The position numbers and the translations under genes are program-made. Of a stretch of 64,000 nt of DNA, positions 1-9,799 are shown one piece after another (position 1 is the stretch's first letter; each line of letters begins with the position of its first letter). The notes beneath the pieces were generated by a model. The model had not been told where the DNA came from. It saw nothing but the letters and a program-made list of their open reading frames with translations, and searched no databases. This DNA is from Hormiphora californensis. Taxonomy: Eukaryota; Ctenophora; Tentaculata; Cydippida; Pleurobrachiidae. The stretch is from contig CM035357.1 of the NCBI GenBank assembly GCA_020137815.1, positions 841,974 through 905,973 of the forward strand. Direction: 5' to 3'.

Positions 1-84
1 AGTACTAGGTGGATCCAATGCTCTGACAGATCACACACACACACACTCACAATCACACACATCACTAACACTAAAACATTTCAG

Positions 85-1286
85 AAGGAACCTGCCAGGG
101 AACGAGAGAGATGCTGTGTTCAATATCCCTGACTGCAACCCAGATAACCCAACTGTCCCTGACCTCCCAGCAGGAGTGTTTCCTAACTCAGGAACAGAAG
201 AGAGCGCTTGCCGGAGCCATGGAGCATCTCCAGAAAGAGAGTGATCTACAGGAGGGTAAGAATGTGGGAGCTGTGACTGTTCAGGTTTTGTGAAGTAGGA
301 ATACGTGTCTATTCAGGAAGTAGGTGTACGTGTTTGTTAATAAGTTTTAGATCCGATCTGGTATTTTTGATGTACGGCGCATGCTCTCTGAGATCATGAA
401 CCTTGGTTCTAGTGACTGCCTCGTGCATGAATGTGCCTGTGTATTTTGTCATGTGCCTGTTTATTTTGTCATGTGCCTGTTTATTTTGCCATGTACCCTT
501 AGCCCTGAGGCTCCCAGGGGTTTCCGCAACGGTAGCAGCGACCACCACGACCGAGAAAAAGAAGATAGAGGATGGTGGAGAGAAGAAGAAAGTCAAACTG
601 GTCCGGTTAACTGCTGAGCAGGTCAGGATCTGAGAAATTCTTAGAGAATTACTTGAAAAAGTTCCAAAATACACCTAGGTGATACATGTTTTGTGTTAGG
701 TGCTACATGTTTTGTGTTTTAATTTTCCCTTTTTTAGGCATCGCTCCTCACAAAAACTCAGCTGATGTCCCTGGTTTTGACTGAGGAACAACTCAATGCC
801 CTAGGCGGCATCTCACAGGATGAAGTATGTGATCTGACACCCTCTCAGCTGTCTACCATAGCCTTTACTTCGGATCAGATTGCAGCCTTAAAGATATCCC
901 AGAATCAGGTAATGTGTTATACGGGTCAGGATTCTTGGTATGATATCCTTCTTGATCTCTCAAAGCGCCTTCAATGTGTGGATGGGATTCTTAGTACCCC
1001 CCCCCCCCCCCCCGTTCTGTGCCTTACAAGTTAGAGGGTCGTGTATTCATATTGGAGAAATATTTTTAGAGCCTATTTTAGTATTCAAAGGTATGTTGTC
1101 AAAGGTATGTTGTACTCAAAGGTATGTTGTTTGGGGAAAATGAATAAAAGAAAAAAACAAAAAGGTTCAAATGCACAAAGAAATGACTTTATTTAACAAC
1201 TCTCTCTCCTCCCTCAGCTGAAAGGAATGCAGTCGGGTAAAAAGGCAAATGGAACGAAGAAGAGCTCGAACATGCCCCGAGTACAG
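85..1286 (+). CDS. Four exons upstream of the KIF17-like tail, with LT..Q/E-type helical repeats (partial)
   Basis: Exons read at 85-254, 503-621, 738-908 and 1218-1286 with GT-AG borders. Phases agree: exon 1 ends in phase 1, exon 2 starts in phase 1, and the rest are phase 0. The peptide has short helical repeats of the type LTATQITQLSLTSQQ and LTPSQLSTIAFTSDQ, then a Lys-rich linker and a basic end (KKANGTKKSS). The repeats recall superhelical mesothelin/stereocilin-type repeats, but I do not assign a family. The last exon ends in phase 0 and could splice directly to the phase-0 exon at 4905, making this the variable middle of the KIF17-like protein. The alternative is a separate gene whose 3' end is missing. 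The 5' part lies outside the window. The reading of these as exons is fairly secure; membership of one gene is inference. Confidence 0.55.
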
Positions 1287-1510
1287 GTATGTAGATTTCT
1301 TGGTTACTAGGGGGACTGGTAACCACTGATCTCCTGTCATGGTAGTCATGGTAACGTATCAAAATTATTCTGTCGGTAAGGCGGTTATTTTGAAACCAAC
1401 GATAAGCATTATTTGTGCTGTATGAACAATACAAAGCATTATATGACAAATTTGCACAAAAAGCAATAAATAGAAGTATGTATTAGTGAAATTTTCACAG
1501 TTAAAACACT

Positions 1511-3085
1511 CACAAAAACGGCAATTTTGCATTTGCGGGCATCGCACTATAGACGCATTACCCACGTACTATAGACGCATTATAAACGCATTATAAACGC
1601 ATTATAGACGCATTATAGACACACGCAATATAGACGCAATTTCGTAAGCAGCACTATAATAGACGCAATATAGACGCATTATAACAGCAATATAAACGCA
1701 TTTTTATAGACGCGACGCAGTATAGCCGCATTATAGGCGCACTACCCACCCCAAAATCACCTTATAGACGCACTATAGACGCATTATAGACTGACTATAG
1801 TAGCACTATAAACGCTACATAGACCCATATAGACGCATGATCGAAGCATTATAGACGCAAATCGCTTTTTATAGACGCCGCGTCTATAAAAAACGAGCTT
1901 TTTTAAGAAGCACTATAGACGTACTCAGACGCACGCTGCCATATTTGAGGCGCAGTTGGGCGAACTATAAACGCATTTTTGTCGCATATAAAAGGAAGCA
2001 GTATAGACGCATTATAGACGCATTATAGACGCATGTGCGAGAAATCGATAAAGACGCAATATAGACGCAATTAATAAGAAGGAGAGGGAGAGAGACTAGA
2101 GGGAGGGAGGGAGGGAGGGAGGGAGGGAGAGGGAAGGAGAGGGAAAGAGGGAGGGATACAGAGACAGATCAGACAGAGACAGATGGACACAGATCTGAGA
2201 CAGACGGACAGAGTAAGATGGAGAGAGATTAAGATGGAGAGTGGAGAGAGAGAGAGTGAGACAGAGAGGGAGATAGTAAGCGCGTGTTTGTCCGTCCGTC
2301 TGTCTCTGTCCGTTTGTTTCCATCTCTGTCTTTTTCTGTCTCACTCTTTTTATGTCTCACTCCATCCCTATATCACTATCTTTCCATCTTACTCTCTTTC
2401 CATCTTACTCTGTCCTTCTGTCTCAGGTCTTTATCCGTCTGTTTCTGTCCCTGTACCCCTCCCTCAGTCCCTCCCTCTCCTTCCCTCTCCCTCCCTCCCT
2501 CGCCTCTCTCTCCCTCTCCTTTTTATTTTGCGTCTATATTGCGTCTTTATCGATTTCGCACACATGCGGCTATAATGCGTCTATAATGCGTCTGTACTGC
2601 TTCCTTTTATATGCGACAAAAATGCGTTTATAAAACGCCCAACTGCGCTTCAAATATCGCACTGTAGCCTGGAGTACGTCTAAAGTGCTTCTTTAAAAAG
2701 CACGTTTTTTTATAGACGCGGCGTCTATAAAAAGCGATTTGCGTCTATAATGCTTCTATCATGCGTCTATATGGGTCTATGTAGCGTTTATGGTGCTGCT
2801 ATAGTCAGTCTATAATGCGTCTATAGTGCGTCTATAAGGTGATTTTGGGGTGGGTAGTGCGCCTATAATGCGGCTATACTGCGTCGCGTCTATAAAAATG
2901 CGTTTATATTGCTGTTATAATGCGTCTATATTGCGTCTATAGTGCTGCTTACGAAATTGCGTCTATATTGCGTGTGTCTATAATGCGTCTATAATGCGTT
3001 TATAATGCGTTTATAATGCGTCTATAGTACGTGGGTAATGCGTCTATAGTGCGATGCCCGCAAATGCAAAATTGCCCACAAAAAC
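1511..3085. mobile_element. Fold-back element 1: (TATAGACGCA)-rich hairpin with 9-bp target duplication
   Basis: Element at 1520-3076 with arms of about 550 bp that are near-perfect reverse complements. Both ends read GGCAATTTTGCATTTGCGGG inward. The flanks 1511-1519 and 3077-3085 are the same 9-mer, CACAAAAAC, in direct orientation, so this is an insertion. The arms are made largely of a variable decamer (TATAGACGCA/TATAAACGCA). The centre (about 2080-2530) is a purine-rich stretch facing a pyrimidine-rich stretch, so the fold continues to the middle. There is no transposase ORF; the short ORFs inside are low-complexity. It sits between the upstream exons and the KIF17-like tail exons. Confidence 0.9.
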
Positions 3086-3172
3086 ATAGCATTCAAACAA
3101 AAAACATTTAAACAAGCAAAATGCAACTGAAACCAATTAATGTCCTGTTTCTTCATTTATCTCTTCCAACTT

Positions 3173-4375
3173 TCACTCAAATTGTTTTGCCTGATAGAAC
3201 ACACACCTTAGCACAAATGCAGCCATGACAAATGGAAAACAAACACAGAACGCCCCACTTACAGCATAAAGGGTATACAGCAATTTACTAGAAACCTCCT
3301 TCTTCCCTTCCTCCAACCCGTCCCTTCCATCCCCTATCTCCCTACACTTGATGAGAGGGCTGAGTGCTCGGTTGTTACATGCAGCCTTGTACCTATCACC
3401 TCCAGGACATGCCATAACCACCTCAATGCCACGTGGAATTGTGGTGAGATTGGTTTGGGGGACACCATATGCCTGCTTGATGTTGCCAGTTGAGCAGGGA
3501 ACCAGGTGACTGGGTTGAGGGCAGAAATCAAGGGCCAGCTCGGTAATATCAAAAAACACGTCCGGCCTGGTGTTTGGTTTGGGGATTTGGGCATAGTACA
3601 TGGTGCCTTCAGATCCGTTTATCATGAGACTCCCACATCCAGTATCAGACTTCATATCCATAACAAATACCTGGGAACTGGTAGAATTCTGGCAGGTTAC
3701 CATGGTAACTGTAGTTTCGTTGGACCATCGTGGTGGGTGACCAATGGGTGACGTTATACAGATATCCGACTCACGGCGTCTAATCCTGACAGACAGGCTG
3801 GACGGTAGAAAGTGTGCCCCAGGTCCGACAACCTCAAACTCCCAAGTATCCTGAACGCTAGCACACTTGGCCCACTTGAGCTCCCCATCCTTTGCCTTTA
3901 GACACGACAATTTGTCCCATTCAAGATATTTGCGAAGGAGCAGGGGTGTCTCCTTACTCAGCTCCACAAAGTCCTCCACCGATGTTAACCCCGTGCTAGG
4001 TAGTGTTTCGAAGCTAAAGCACTGCCATGAGGCAGTGAGGTGGATGTCAGACGGCACCTTCTGACCCAGACCAGTCTTACTGACAAGCATGCACTCACCT
4101 GTCACGATTGACCAGATCACATTTTGACAGTTGTTGAAGAAACAGAGATCCCAGCATTGGATGATGTTCCCAGTCTGCATTGTTATGATGGTGTTGAAGG
4201 TGGTGTAGGTGTAACGACGGAAACACCCCAGATATGGTGGCTCAATCCACGGTTGAAGGAGGGATGTTGGTGTGTCCTGAGCACTCTCCTGTTCCGGCTG
4301 AGATGTGACAATCAGTGCTAGTAGGGCTAGGTGAAAACAGGACATGATGCTACTCTTTCGGCTGAGAGGAACCAT
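3173..4375 (-). CDS. Intronless type I membrane protein with WSC-like Cys-rich ectodomain
   Basis: A 400-codon open frame with no intron. The second Met (codon 11) starts a clear signal peptide (MSCFHLALLALIVTS), which is the better start. About residues 45-120 form a Cys-rich module beginning PYLGCFRRY with CWDLCFFNNCQN, resembling WSC carbohydrate-binding domains. A second part (LSCLKAKDGELKWAKC, DTWEFE) has a look recalling ricin-type lectin folds. Several N-glycosylation sequons are present (e.g. NET, NST, NLT). Near the C-terminus a hydrophobic segment (LLYTLYAVSGAFCVCFPFVM) acts as the membrane anchor, followed by a very short tail ending KQFE. This suggests a cell-surface protein, possibly glycan-binding. 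It lies antisense between exons read on the plus strand, so it may be nested in an intron. Lack of introns in an intron-rich neighbourhood hints at retroposition. The fold assignment is tentative. Confidence 0.72.
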   Translation of the reverse strand: MVPLSRKSSIMSCFHLALLALIVTSQPEQESAQDTPTSLLQPWIEPPYLGCFRRYTYTTFNTIITMQTGNIIQCWDLCFFNNCQNVIWSIVTGECMLVSKTGLGQKVPSDIHLTASWQCFSFETLPSTGLTSVEDFVELSKETPLLLRKYLEWDKLSCLKAKDGELKWAKCASVQDTWEFEVVGPGAHFLPSSLSVRIRRRESDICITSPIGHPPRWSNETTVTMVTCQNSTSSQVFVMDMKSDTGCGSLMINGSEGTMYYAQIPKPNTRPDVFFDITELALDFCPQPSHLVPCSTGNIKQAYGVPQTNLTTIPRGIEVVMACPGGDRYKAACNNRALSPLIKCREIGDGRDGLEEGKKEVSSKLLYTLYAVSGAFCVCFPFVMAAFVLRCVFYQAKQFE

Positions 4376-4680
4376 GTTCTAAAGAGGGAGGGGTTTCAAA
4401 ACTGTAATAATATTCACGACTTAGGATCTATAATAAGCCCTCTTAATAATAGGCGGCTAGTTCTATCAGGTATCACTATAGTTGGTCAAATCGAACCATG
4501 ACTTACCTTATAATACGATCAGTGATAATATGTGATCGTATGCAGCATACCAAGGGGGTATAGCAATAGCAAATGCATGGGCTGGGGTATGAAAGTATGA
4601 ATTATCTAGTTCTCCACTAAATTAGTGGGATTAAATCCCCCCACTAATCCCCCACTAAGCCCCCCCCCCTCACTACTCAG

Positions 4681-4929
4681 GAGATGCCACTAGCAGAAGA
4701 GGCTGCATATATAAACAATAGTTCTCCCCTAATCCCCCACCCCCCCCCCCACCCCAACCATCCCAGGAGATGCCACTAGCAGAAGAGGCTGGTCTGATAT
4801 AGTTCTCTACTAATCCCCACCCCCTCACTACTCAGGAGATGCCACTAGCAGAAGAGGCTGGTCTGATATAGTTCTCTACTAATCCCCACCCCCTCACTAC
4901 TCAGGAGATGCCACTAGCAGAAGAGGCTG
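4681..4929 (+). repeat. Tandem copies of a splice acceptor plus exon start
   Basis: The block CAG|GAGATGCCACTAGCAGAAGA occurs four times, with exon starts at 4681, 4767, 4836 and 4905 (steps of 86, 69 and 69 bp). Only the last copy opens into the long coding exon. The two copies at 4767 and 4836 continue GGTCTGATATAG, an in-frame stop. The spacer is CT/C-rich and supplies a polypyrimidine tract each time. Confidence 0.9.
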
Positions 4930-7900
4930 GTCTGATAGGGGATATAGACCAGGAAGAAGCCATCAAACTCCACCAGGCGGCCCTTTCCAAGCTACAACAA
5001 CTCCAACAAAACATGGTCACTGCGGGGGAGCAGCGGTCAGTGGTTCAAACTACAGAGGCAACTGCAGCTGGAGGGGGAGCCAAGCGTAGCAAACAGGTGA
5101 GTGTGTTTGAATTGCGTTCATGTGGATCTGAATTTAAATTGTCGGGTGTGAGGTCAGGGATTAATTGTTCTCTTTTTGGAAGGACTCGGTATTTTAGCAC
5201 ATGTATACAAACTTTTGAAATTTCTTTTGAATTTATTCACCGTTCTTGGAATTGAAATCCAGATTTACGTCAATGGCCAATGCATAAAACAATACAAATT
5301 CCACCTCCCTCTCTGAACGCTCTCCAAAAGAAAGGGTTAGCATTCCTGGGAGCGGAGCAAAAAGAACCCCCATTATTTTCAGGAAATGAAGGAGCCTAAA
5401 GAAACCCATTGTTTTCAGGAAATAAAAGAGAAGCTACGAAAGAGGCGAGAGGTTGCAGAGGCGAAGAGAAGGAAACTTAGGAAAGCAATGGCAGAGGGAG
5501 ACGACGACGGAGTAATTGAGGAACTCTTTAGCTTACAGATGGAGGAGGTAATTAGCAATATTAATTAGTATCAGTAGGTAATTAGCAAATATTAAGGTAA
5601 TTATATAATTAACTCAAAGTAATACATTAACACGAGTGATAAGCGAATAACAAACTAGGAATTTCAAATGAGACAGAATCAAGAGTAACTCTGCCAAATT
5701 TTTATCCCCACCCCTGTAGCTACTACAATATTTCAACATATTATCATTATGCACATATTTGGCAACTTCTTAACTATAATGATATACGTGACGTGTACGA
5801 AACATTTGGTCCCATACCAAGAAGCTAGCTTACTAAATGGTTTCAAGTCAAATTTTCATCATATTACGCTTTTTGCGCCCTCGTTCTCTCAGGTCATCCA
5901 ATGAATATAATTTAATGAATATATTGTAGTTACGTAGAAATACATTATGCAATTGCTTTTTCTTGACCCCCCCCCTCTTACTCGGTCCTCTTTCTCTTAA
6001 TAAGAGGGCGAGAAGAATATATGAGTGGCTGCTCTTGATTTCTTCTTTTAGCTATTTGGTTGGCCTGCCCCAGTAAGGTTGACCCTCATTATCTGGGACG
6101 AGGTAGATAAGAACACTGAACCATTCAGGTTGAATAACGTCGCTCCAAACAATAATAACGATAATTAATTTCAGGTTGAGGAGCGGAACCAGAAGTTAAT
6201 TAAGATCAAGGATCGATACCAGGAGAAGGTATGTCTCACCAAACCAAACCAAACCAATTAAGGCCAGAGGGGGGGGTCCGAGGGTCAAAAAATGTACTTT
6301 TCTGAGGTTCACATATATGATGTAACTCGGTGGTAGGAAACTTTTGGGTAGGTTAGCTGTGCACCAAGTGTATCAGGAAGCCTTGTTTTTTGAGGTTAAC
6401 TTTTGACCGAAAATGTAAGTTAACCTCAAAAATCTTGTATTTATGTCGCCTTCACAGATAAAAATGGTACCAATCGATAGATCTGATCAAGGAGACCAAA
6501 TGTTTAAAGTTTCAGAGGTCTAAGCCATATAGTTGTTCGAATATTTGAGGTTAACTTATCGCCCAAAAAACAACCTTTTTGGTCTTTTTTCACACCTTAC
6601 TTTTAAAATCGCCACTACATTCATCTCATAGACGGCTAAGAGTTGGGCCTTGAAATTTGGCAGGCATGATCCTTAGATAATAAACTGTGTTTTGAGTGTA
6701 ACGATTTTTGATTGAGACTTCCGTTCCCAAGATATTGAGGTTAACATATTTCACATCTGATATTTTTTAGACGTTAACCTCAATATCTTGGGAACGGAGG
6801 CTCCAATAAAAAATCGTTACACTCAAAACACAGTTTATTATCTAAGGATCATGCCTGCCAAATTTCAAGGCCCAACTCTTAGCCGTCTATGAGATGAATG
6901 TAGTGGCGATTCGTAAAAATGTTCCAAGTTATTCACCAAAAGGCTACTTTTGGTGAAATATGTTAACCTCTAAATTTAAAGAACTACCAGGAATAGCACC
7001 ATAAAATTGCTCACACATGCTCTCCTTAGTGATACCTTACTTTTAGAACAGTTTTTATTGTTTCAATACCTGATCTCTAAGAATTAGAGAGGTTAACATT
7101 GATTTTGGGCCAAAAGTTAACCTCCATTTTCTCCCTATAACAGCGCGCGCAAAATCGATTCCGAGTATGTCATCTGGTCCGGCTCTTCGAGCCGGACCAG
7201 ATACCGAAAGTGACTTTTTATACCCCCGGACCCCCCCCCTCTGGCCTTAACCAACCAATTACGAAACCAATTAACAAACCAATTACCAAACCAATTACCA
7301 AACCAAACCAAACCAATTACCAAACCAAACCAAACCAAATCGAAGCAAACCAAACCAAACCAAACCAAACCATTTACCAATTACCAAACCAAACCAATTA
7401 CGAAACTAATTAACAAACCAATTAACAAACCAATTAACAAACCAATTACCAAACCAAACCAAACCATTTACCAATTACCAAACCAAACCAATTACGAAAC
7501 TAATTAACAAACTAATTAACAAACCAATTAACAAACCAATTACCAAACCAATTACCAAACCAAACCAAATCGAAGCAAACCAAACCGAAGCAAACCAAAC
7601 CAAACCAAATCGAAGCAAACCAAACCAAACCAATTACCAAACCAATTAACAAACCAATTAACAAACCAAATTAAACCAAACCAAAGCAAGCCGAACCGAA
7701 GCAAACCAAACTAAATTCACCAAACGATCCTACGGTATCGGGCGGCGTGTGGTGCCTGTATTTTAACTAAATATTTTTCACAAGGTACAAGAAATAGACG
7801 ATCTCAACTCGGAGTTCCAGGCTCAGAGGGAGGATTATTTAGAGTCGATCCGGGAACAAAGTCAGGAAACTAAGTTGTTACAGCAAATTCTGGAACAGGT

Positions 7901-9799
7901 AAAGCACATTATTTTACGGTAGCACCCCCTATCCATATTCCAATGGAATATGGATAGGGTCACAGTTCACATCCTATCCTATGGTCTCTCTCCCTAGTAA
8001 CAGTAACGATCTCACTTGTGTTCTCTCTAGTAAAAGTAACGATCTCACTCGTGTTCTCTCTAGTAAAAGTAACGATCTCACTTTTGTTCTCTCTAGTAAA
8101 AGTAACGATCTCACTTTTGTTCTCTCTAGTAAAAGTAACGATCTCACTTGTGTTCTCTCTAGTAAAAGTAACGATCTCACCACGTTTACAGATTCAACCA
8201 CTTCTCCGACGGGACAGCAACTACTACAATTTAGACTCAATAAAAAGGGAATGTAAGTGGAATCCTGAAACTGGATCATGGTTCATTCCGCCTGTAATGA
8301 TATCCAAAACTAAACTACCTGCCCCTGATATGCAGCAATCAAAGGTAATTGGGTTGCATTGAAACACATGAATAATTCAACTGATGTTGGATACAGGCTC
8401 AATCAAAGACTTTGGTTAATTATTAATACATTTCGATCAAGTGGACTCCCTACATGATAATATGATTAATTCCCGACTCTAGAGACCAATTAGAGTTTGG
8501 ATAGTTAACAATGAATTGATTAACTGATACAATATGTGCTAATGAATTGATTAATTTATATGTGCTAATACTTTTCCCTCATCTCAGAGTAGTTTGATTC
8601 AGCCGGCTCACTTGGATCAAGTTGACGACACGAGGATAAGGAACAAACTCATCAACTCAGCTGACAAATCAGATTACTTCAAAAGTACTCGAGCACAGAA
8701 AATTCTTGAAGTGAGTGATTATAATGGGGCCCCGTTATATTATTGGAGCAAGATATATCTTCTCTAGCTGCTATCACACAACACGCCCTAGCCCCTACTG
8801 AGCAGATCTCATTCATGAGTTATATTGACTTCAGGAACCGACCTGATTGGCTGATGACCAGTCACGTGACCTAAATAACGAGCTCTGATTGGTTGTGTCG
8901 GTCGGTTCCTATATTGAGTACATATTATCCTCTACTTTGCGAGCAAAAAATATGTACAGCTGCCGAGTCGGGGTAGCTATGATAATATTTAAATAAGATA
9001 GAGCGAGCTTATCTCAACGCTCGTGATCTCTATATACCAGAGGTCACTACAAGCTTGTATGGTTTGAGTTCTTAACTAGTTATAATGCGATATTTTGCTC
9101 GAGTTATAACTCGAGCAAAATTTCGCAATCTGCAGATTGAGGGCCTCAATTTGAATCAAAGTATGAGGGCCCTGGATGACAATAAGGCCAAGGTGCGAGA
9201 AGTTCTCTGAAAGTTGCAATAGAGAACTTCTCGTACCATTCCATTGAAGAAGTCAGAAGATCTGACTGTGTGATGTTTCTGTATATAATGGGCCGGGTGC
9301 ATCATCAAAGTGATCTCAGTCGAACTACTGAGCTAGGTAACTCGTCATAGTTGGAAATGGACTGCATGGCGGCGCCATACCCCATTTGATCCTCAACAGT
9401 GCGCTCAGATAAGTGGATAATATTAATTGCATCTCCCTCTCTCCCAGGAGAACAAGTTATTGTCCCAGTCTCTCTAACTCCCTCTCTGTCCCAGTCTCTC
9501 TGTCCCAGTCTCTCTAACTCCCCCTCTCTAACTCCCTCCTTCTCTCCCTCTCTCCCAGGAAAACAATTTATTGTCCCAGTCTCTCTAACTCCCTCTCTGT
9601 CCCAGTCTCTCTAACTCCCCCTCTCTAACTCCCTCCTTCTCTCCCTCAGGAGAACAAGTTATTGTCCCAGTATCATGGTCGAAGTGGCCCTCCTGGATCC
9701 CACTACCTGGACGACGGGGAACTGACCCTATCTAGAAGGAATGTTCTAGACCCCATTGACAAGAAAAAGAAGAGAAGAAGCAAGCATTTTCTGCAATGA
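4905..9799 (+). CDS. KIF17: Kinesin-2 family motor KIF17/OSM-3-like, C-terminal half
   Basis: Homodimeric kinesin-2 drives plus-end transport, notably along ciliary microtubules. Only the stalk and tail are in the window. Exons: 4905-5096, 5419-5547, 6175-6228, 7785-7898, 8192-8344, 8588-8710, 9136-9192 and 9650-9799, all joined in phase 0, giving about 323 residues. Visible features in order: a coiled coil (HQAALSKLQQLQQNMVTAGE); a basic coiled segment (EKLRKRREVAEAKRRKLRKA) followed by DDDGVIEELFSLQMEE; the stalk end (LNSEFQAQREDYLESIRE, LLQQILEQ); and the diagnostic tail block (IQPLLRRDSNYYNLDSIKRE ... WNPETGSWFIPP) that I recognise from KIF17. The last exon ends in a basic cluster (DKKKKRRSKHFLQ), where vertebrate KIF17 carries its nuclear/ciliary localisation signal. 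The motor domain would lie before the window. The introns carry several elements and minisatellites listed separately. Confidence 0.88.
5371..5430 (+). repeat. Duplicated splice acceptor and exon start (two copies)
   Basis: ATTATTTTCAGGAAATGAAGGAG at 5371-5393 is echoed by CATTGTTTTCAGGAAATAAAAGAG just downstream, with the second AG at 5417-5418. The second copy opens the KIF17-like exon at 5419. The unit is about 43 bp. Confidence 0.7.
6229..7720 (+). repeat. CCAAAC/CCAATTA(AC)AA minisatellite of an intron, interrupted by the TTAA element
   Basis: Starting 10 bases after the donor of the 6175-6228 exon there are CCAAAC units. After the inserted element the array continues from 7250 to about 7720 as mixed ACCAAACCAA and ACCAATTAACAA units. 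No coding function. Confidence 0.85.
6258..7250. mobile_element. Non-autonomous element with TTAA target duplication and nested hairpin
   Basis: The ends read TTAA|GGCCAGAGGGGGGGGTCC on the left (TTAA at 6258-6261) and its reverse complement followed by TTAA (7247-7250) on the right. Element body 6262-7246, about 985 bp. Inside, about 6605-6770 and 6770-6920 are reverse complements (key block GCCACTACATTCATCTCATA), with AGGTTAAC motifs repeated throughout. TTAA duplications are typical of the piggyBac and Kolobok groups. There is no coding capacity. It has inserted into the CCAAAC array that begins just after the splice donor at 6229 and resumes at 7250. Confidence 0.8.
7978..8190 (+). repeat. 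33-bp minisatellite in a KIF17-like intron
   Basis: About six copies of a 33-bp unit containing TAGTAAAAGTAACGATCTCA. Because the unit is 11 codons long it reads through as an 11-residue repeat (SSKSNDLT), but it lies between the exons ending 7898 and starting 8192 and is intronic. Confidence 0.88.
8832..8911. mobile_element. hAT-type MITE, short copy (family M1, copy 1)
   Basis: CAGGAACCGACC at the left and GGTCGGTTCCTA at the right, about 80 bp, with an internal CACGTG. The flanks TATTGACT and TATTGAGT resemble an 8-bp duplication with one mismatch. It is an internally deleted relative of the 109-bp copies at 11229, 11988 and 39045. Confidence 0.75.
9084..9130. repeat. Perfect short palindrome just upstream of a splice acceptor
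   Basis: GATATTTTGCTCGAGTTATA pairs with the reverse-complement sequence that follows (ATTTTGCTCGAG / CTCGAGCAAAAT). It ends about 8 bases before the acceptor at 9135 of the small 57-bp exon. The hairpin would place the branch-point region in a stem. No function is shown. Confidence 0.6.
9441..9671 (+). repeat. Three tandem copies of the last-exon acceptor and exon start
   Basis: The block CCCAGGAGAACAAGTTATTG, followed by TCCCAGT, appears near 9447, near 9556 (as GGAAAACAATTTATTGTCCC) and at the true exon 9650. Each copy is preceded by a CTCTCTAACTCCCTC pyrimidine tract. Only the last copy leads into the terminal coding exon. Confidence 0.88.

Noticed and set aside
1520-3076. CRISPR-like array of spaced TATAGACGCA repeats
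   Set aside because: Repeats are only about 10 bp, irregularly spaced, inverted across the centre and bounded by a target duplication, in a eukaryotic context.
7974-8362. 11-residue repeat protein SSKSNDLT
   Set aside because: A 33-bp minisatellite between two well-defined KIF17-like exons; reads through only because 33 is a multiple of 3.
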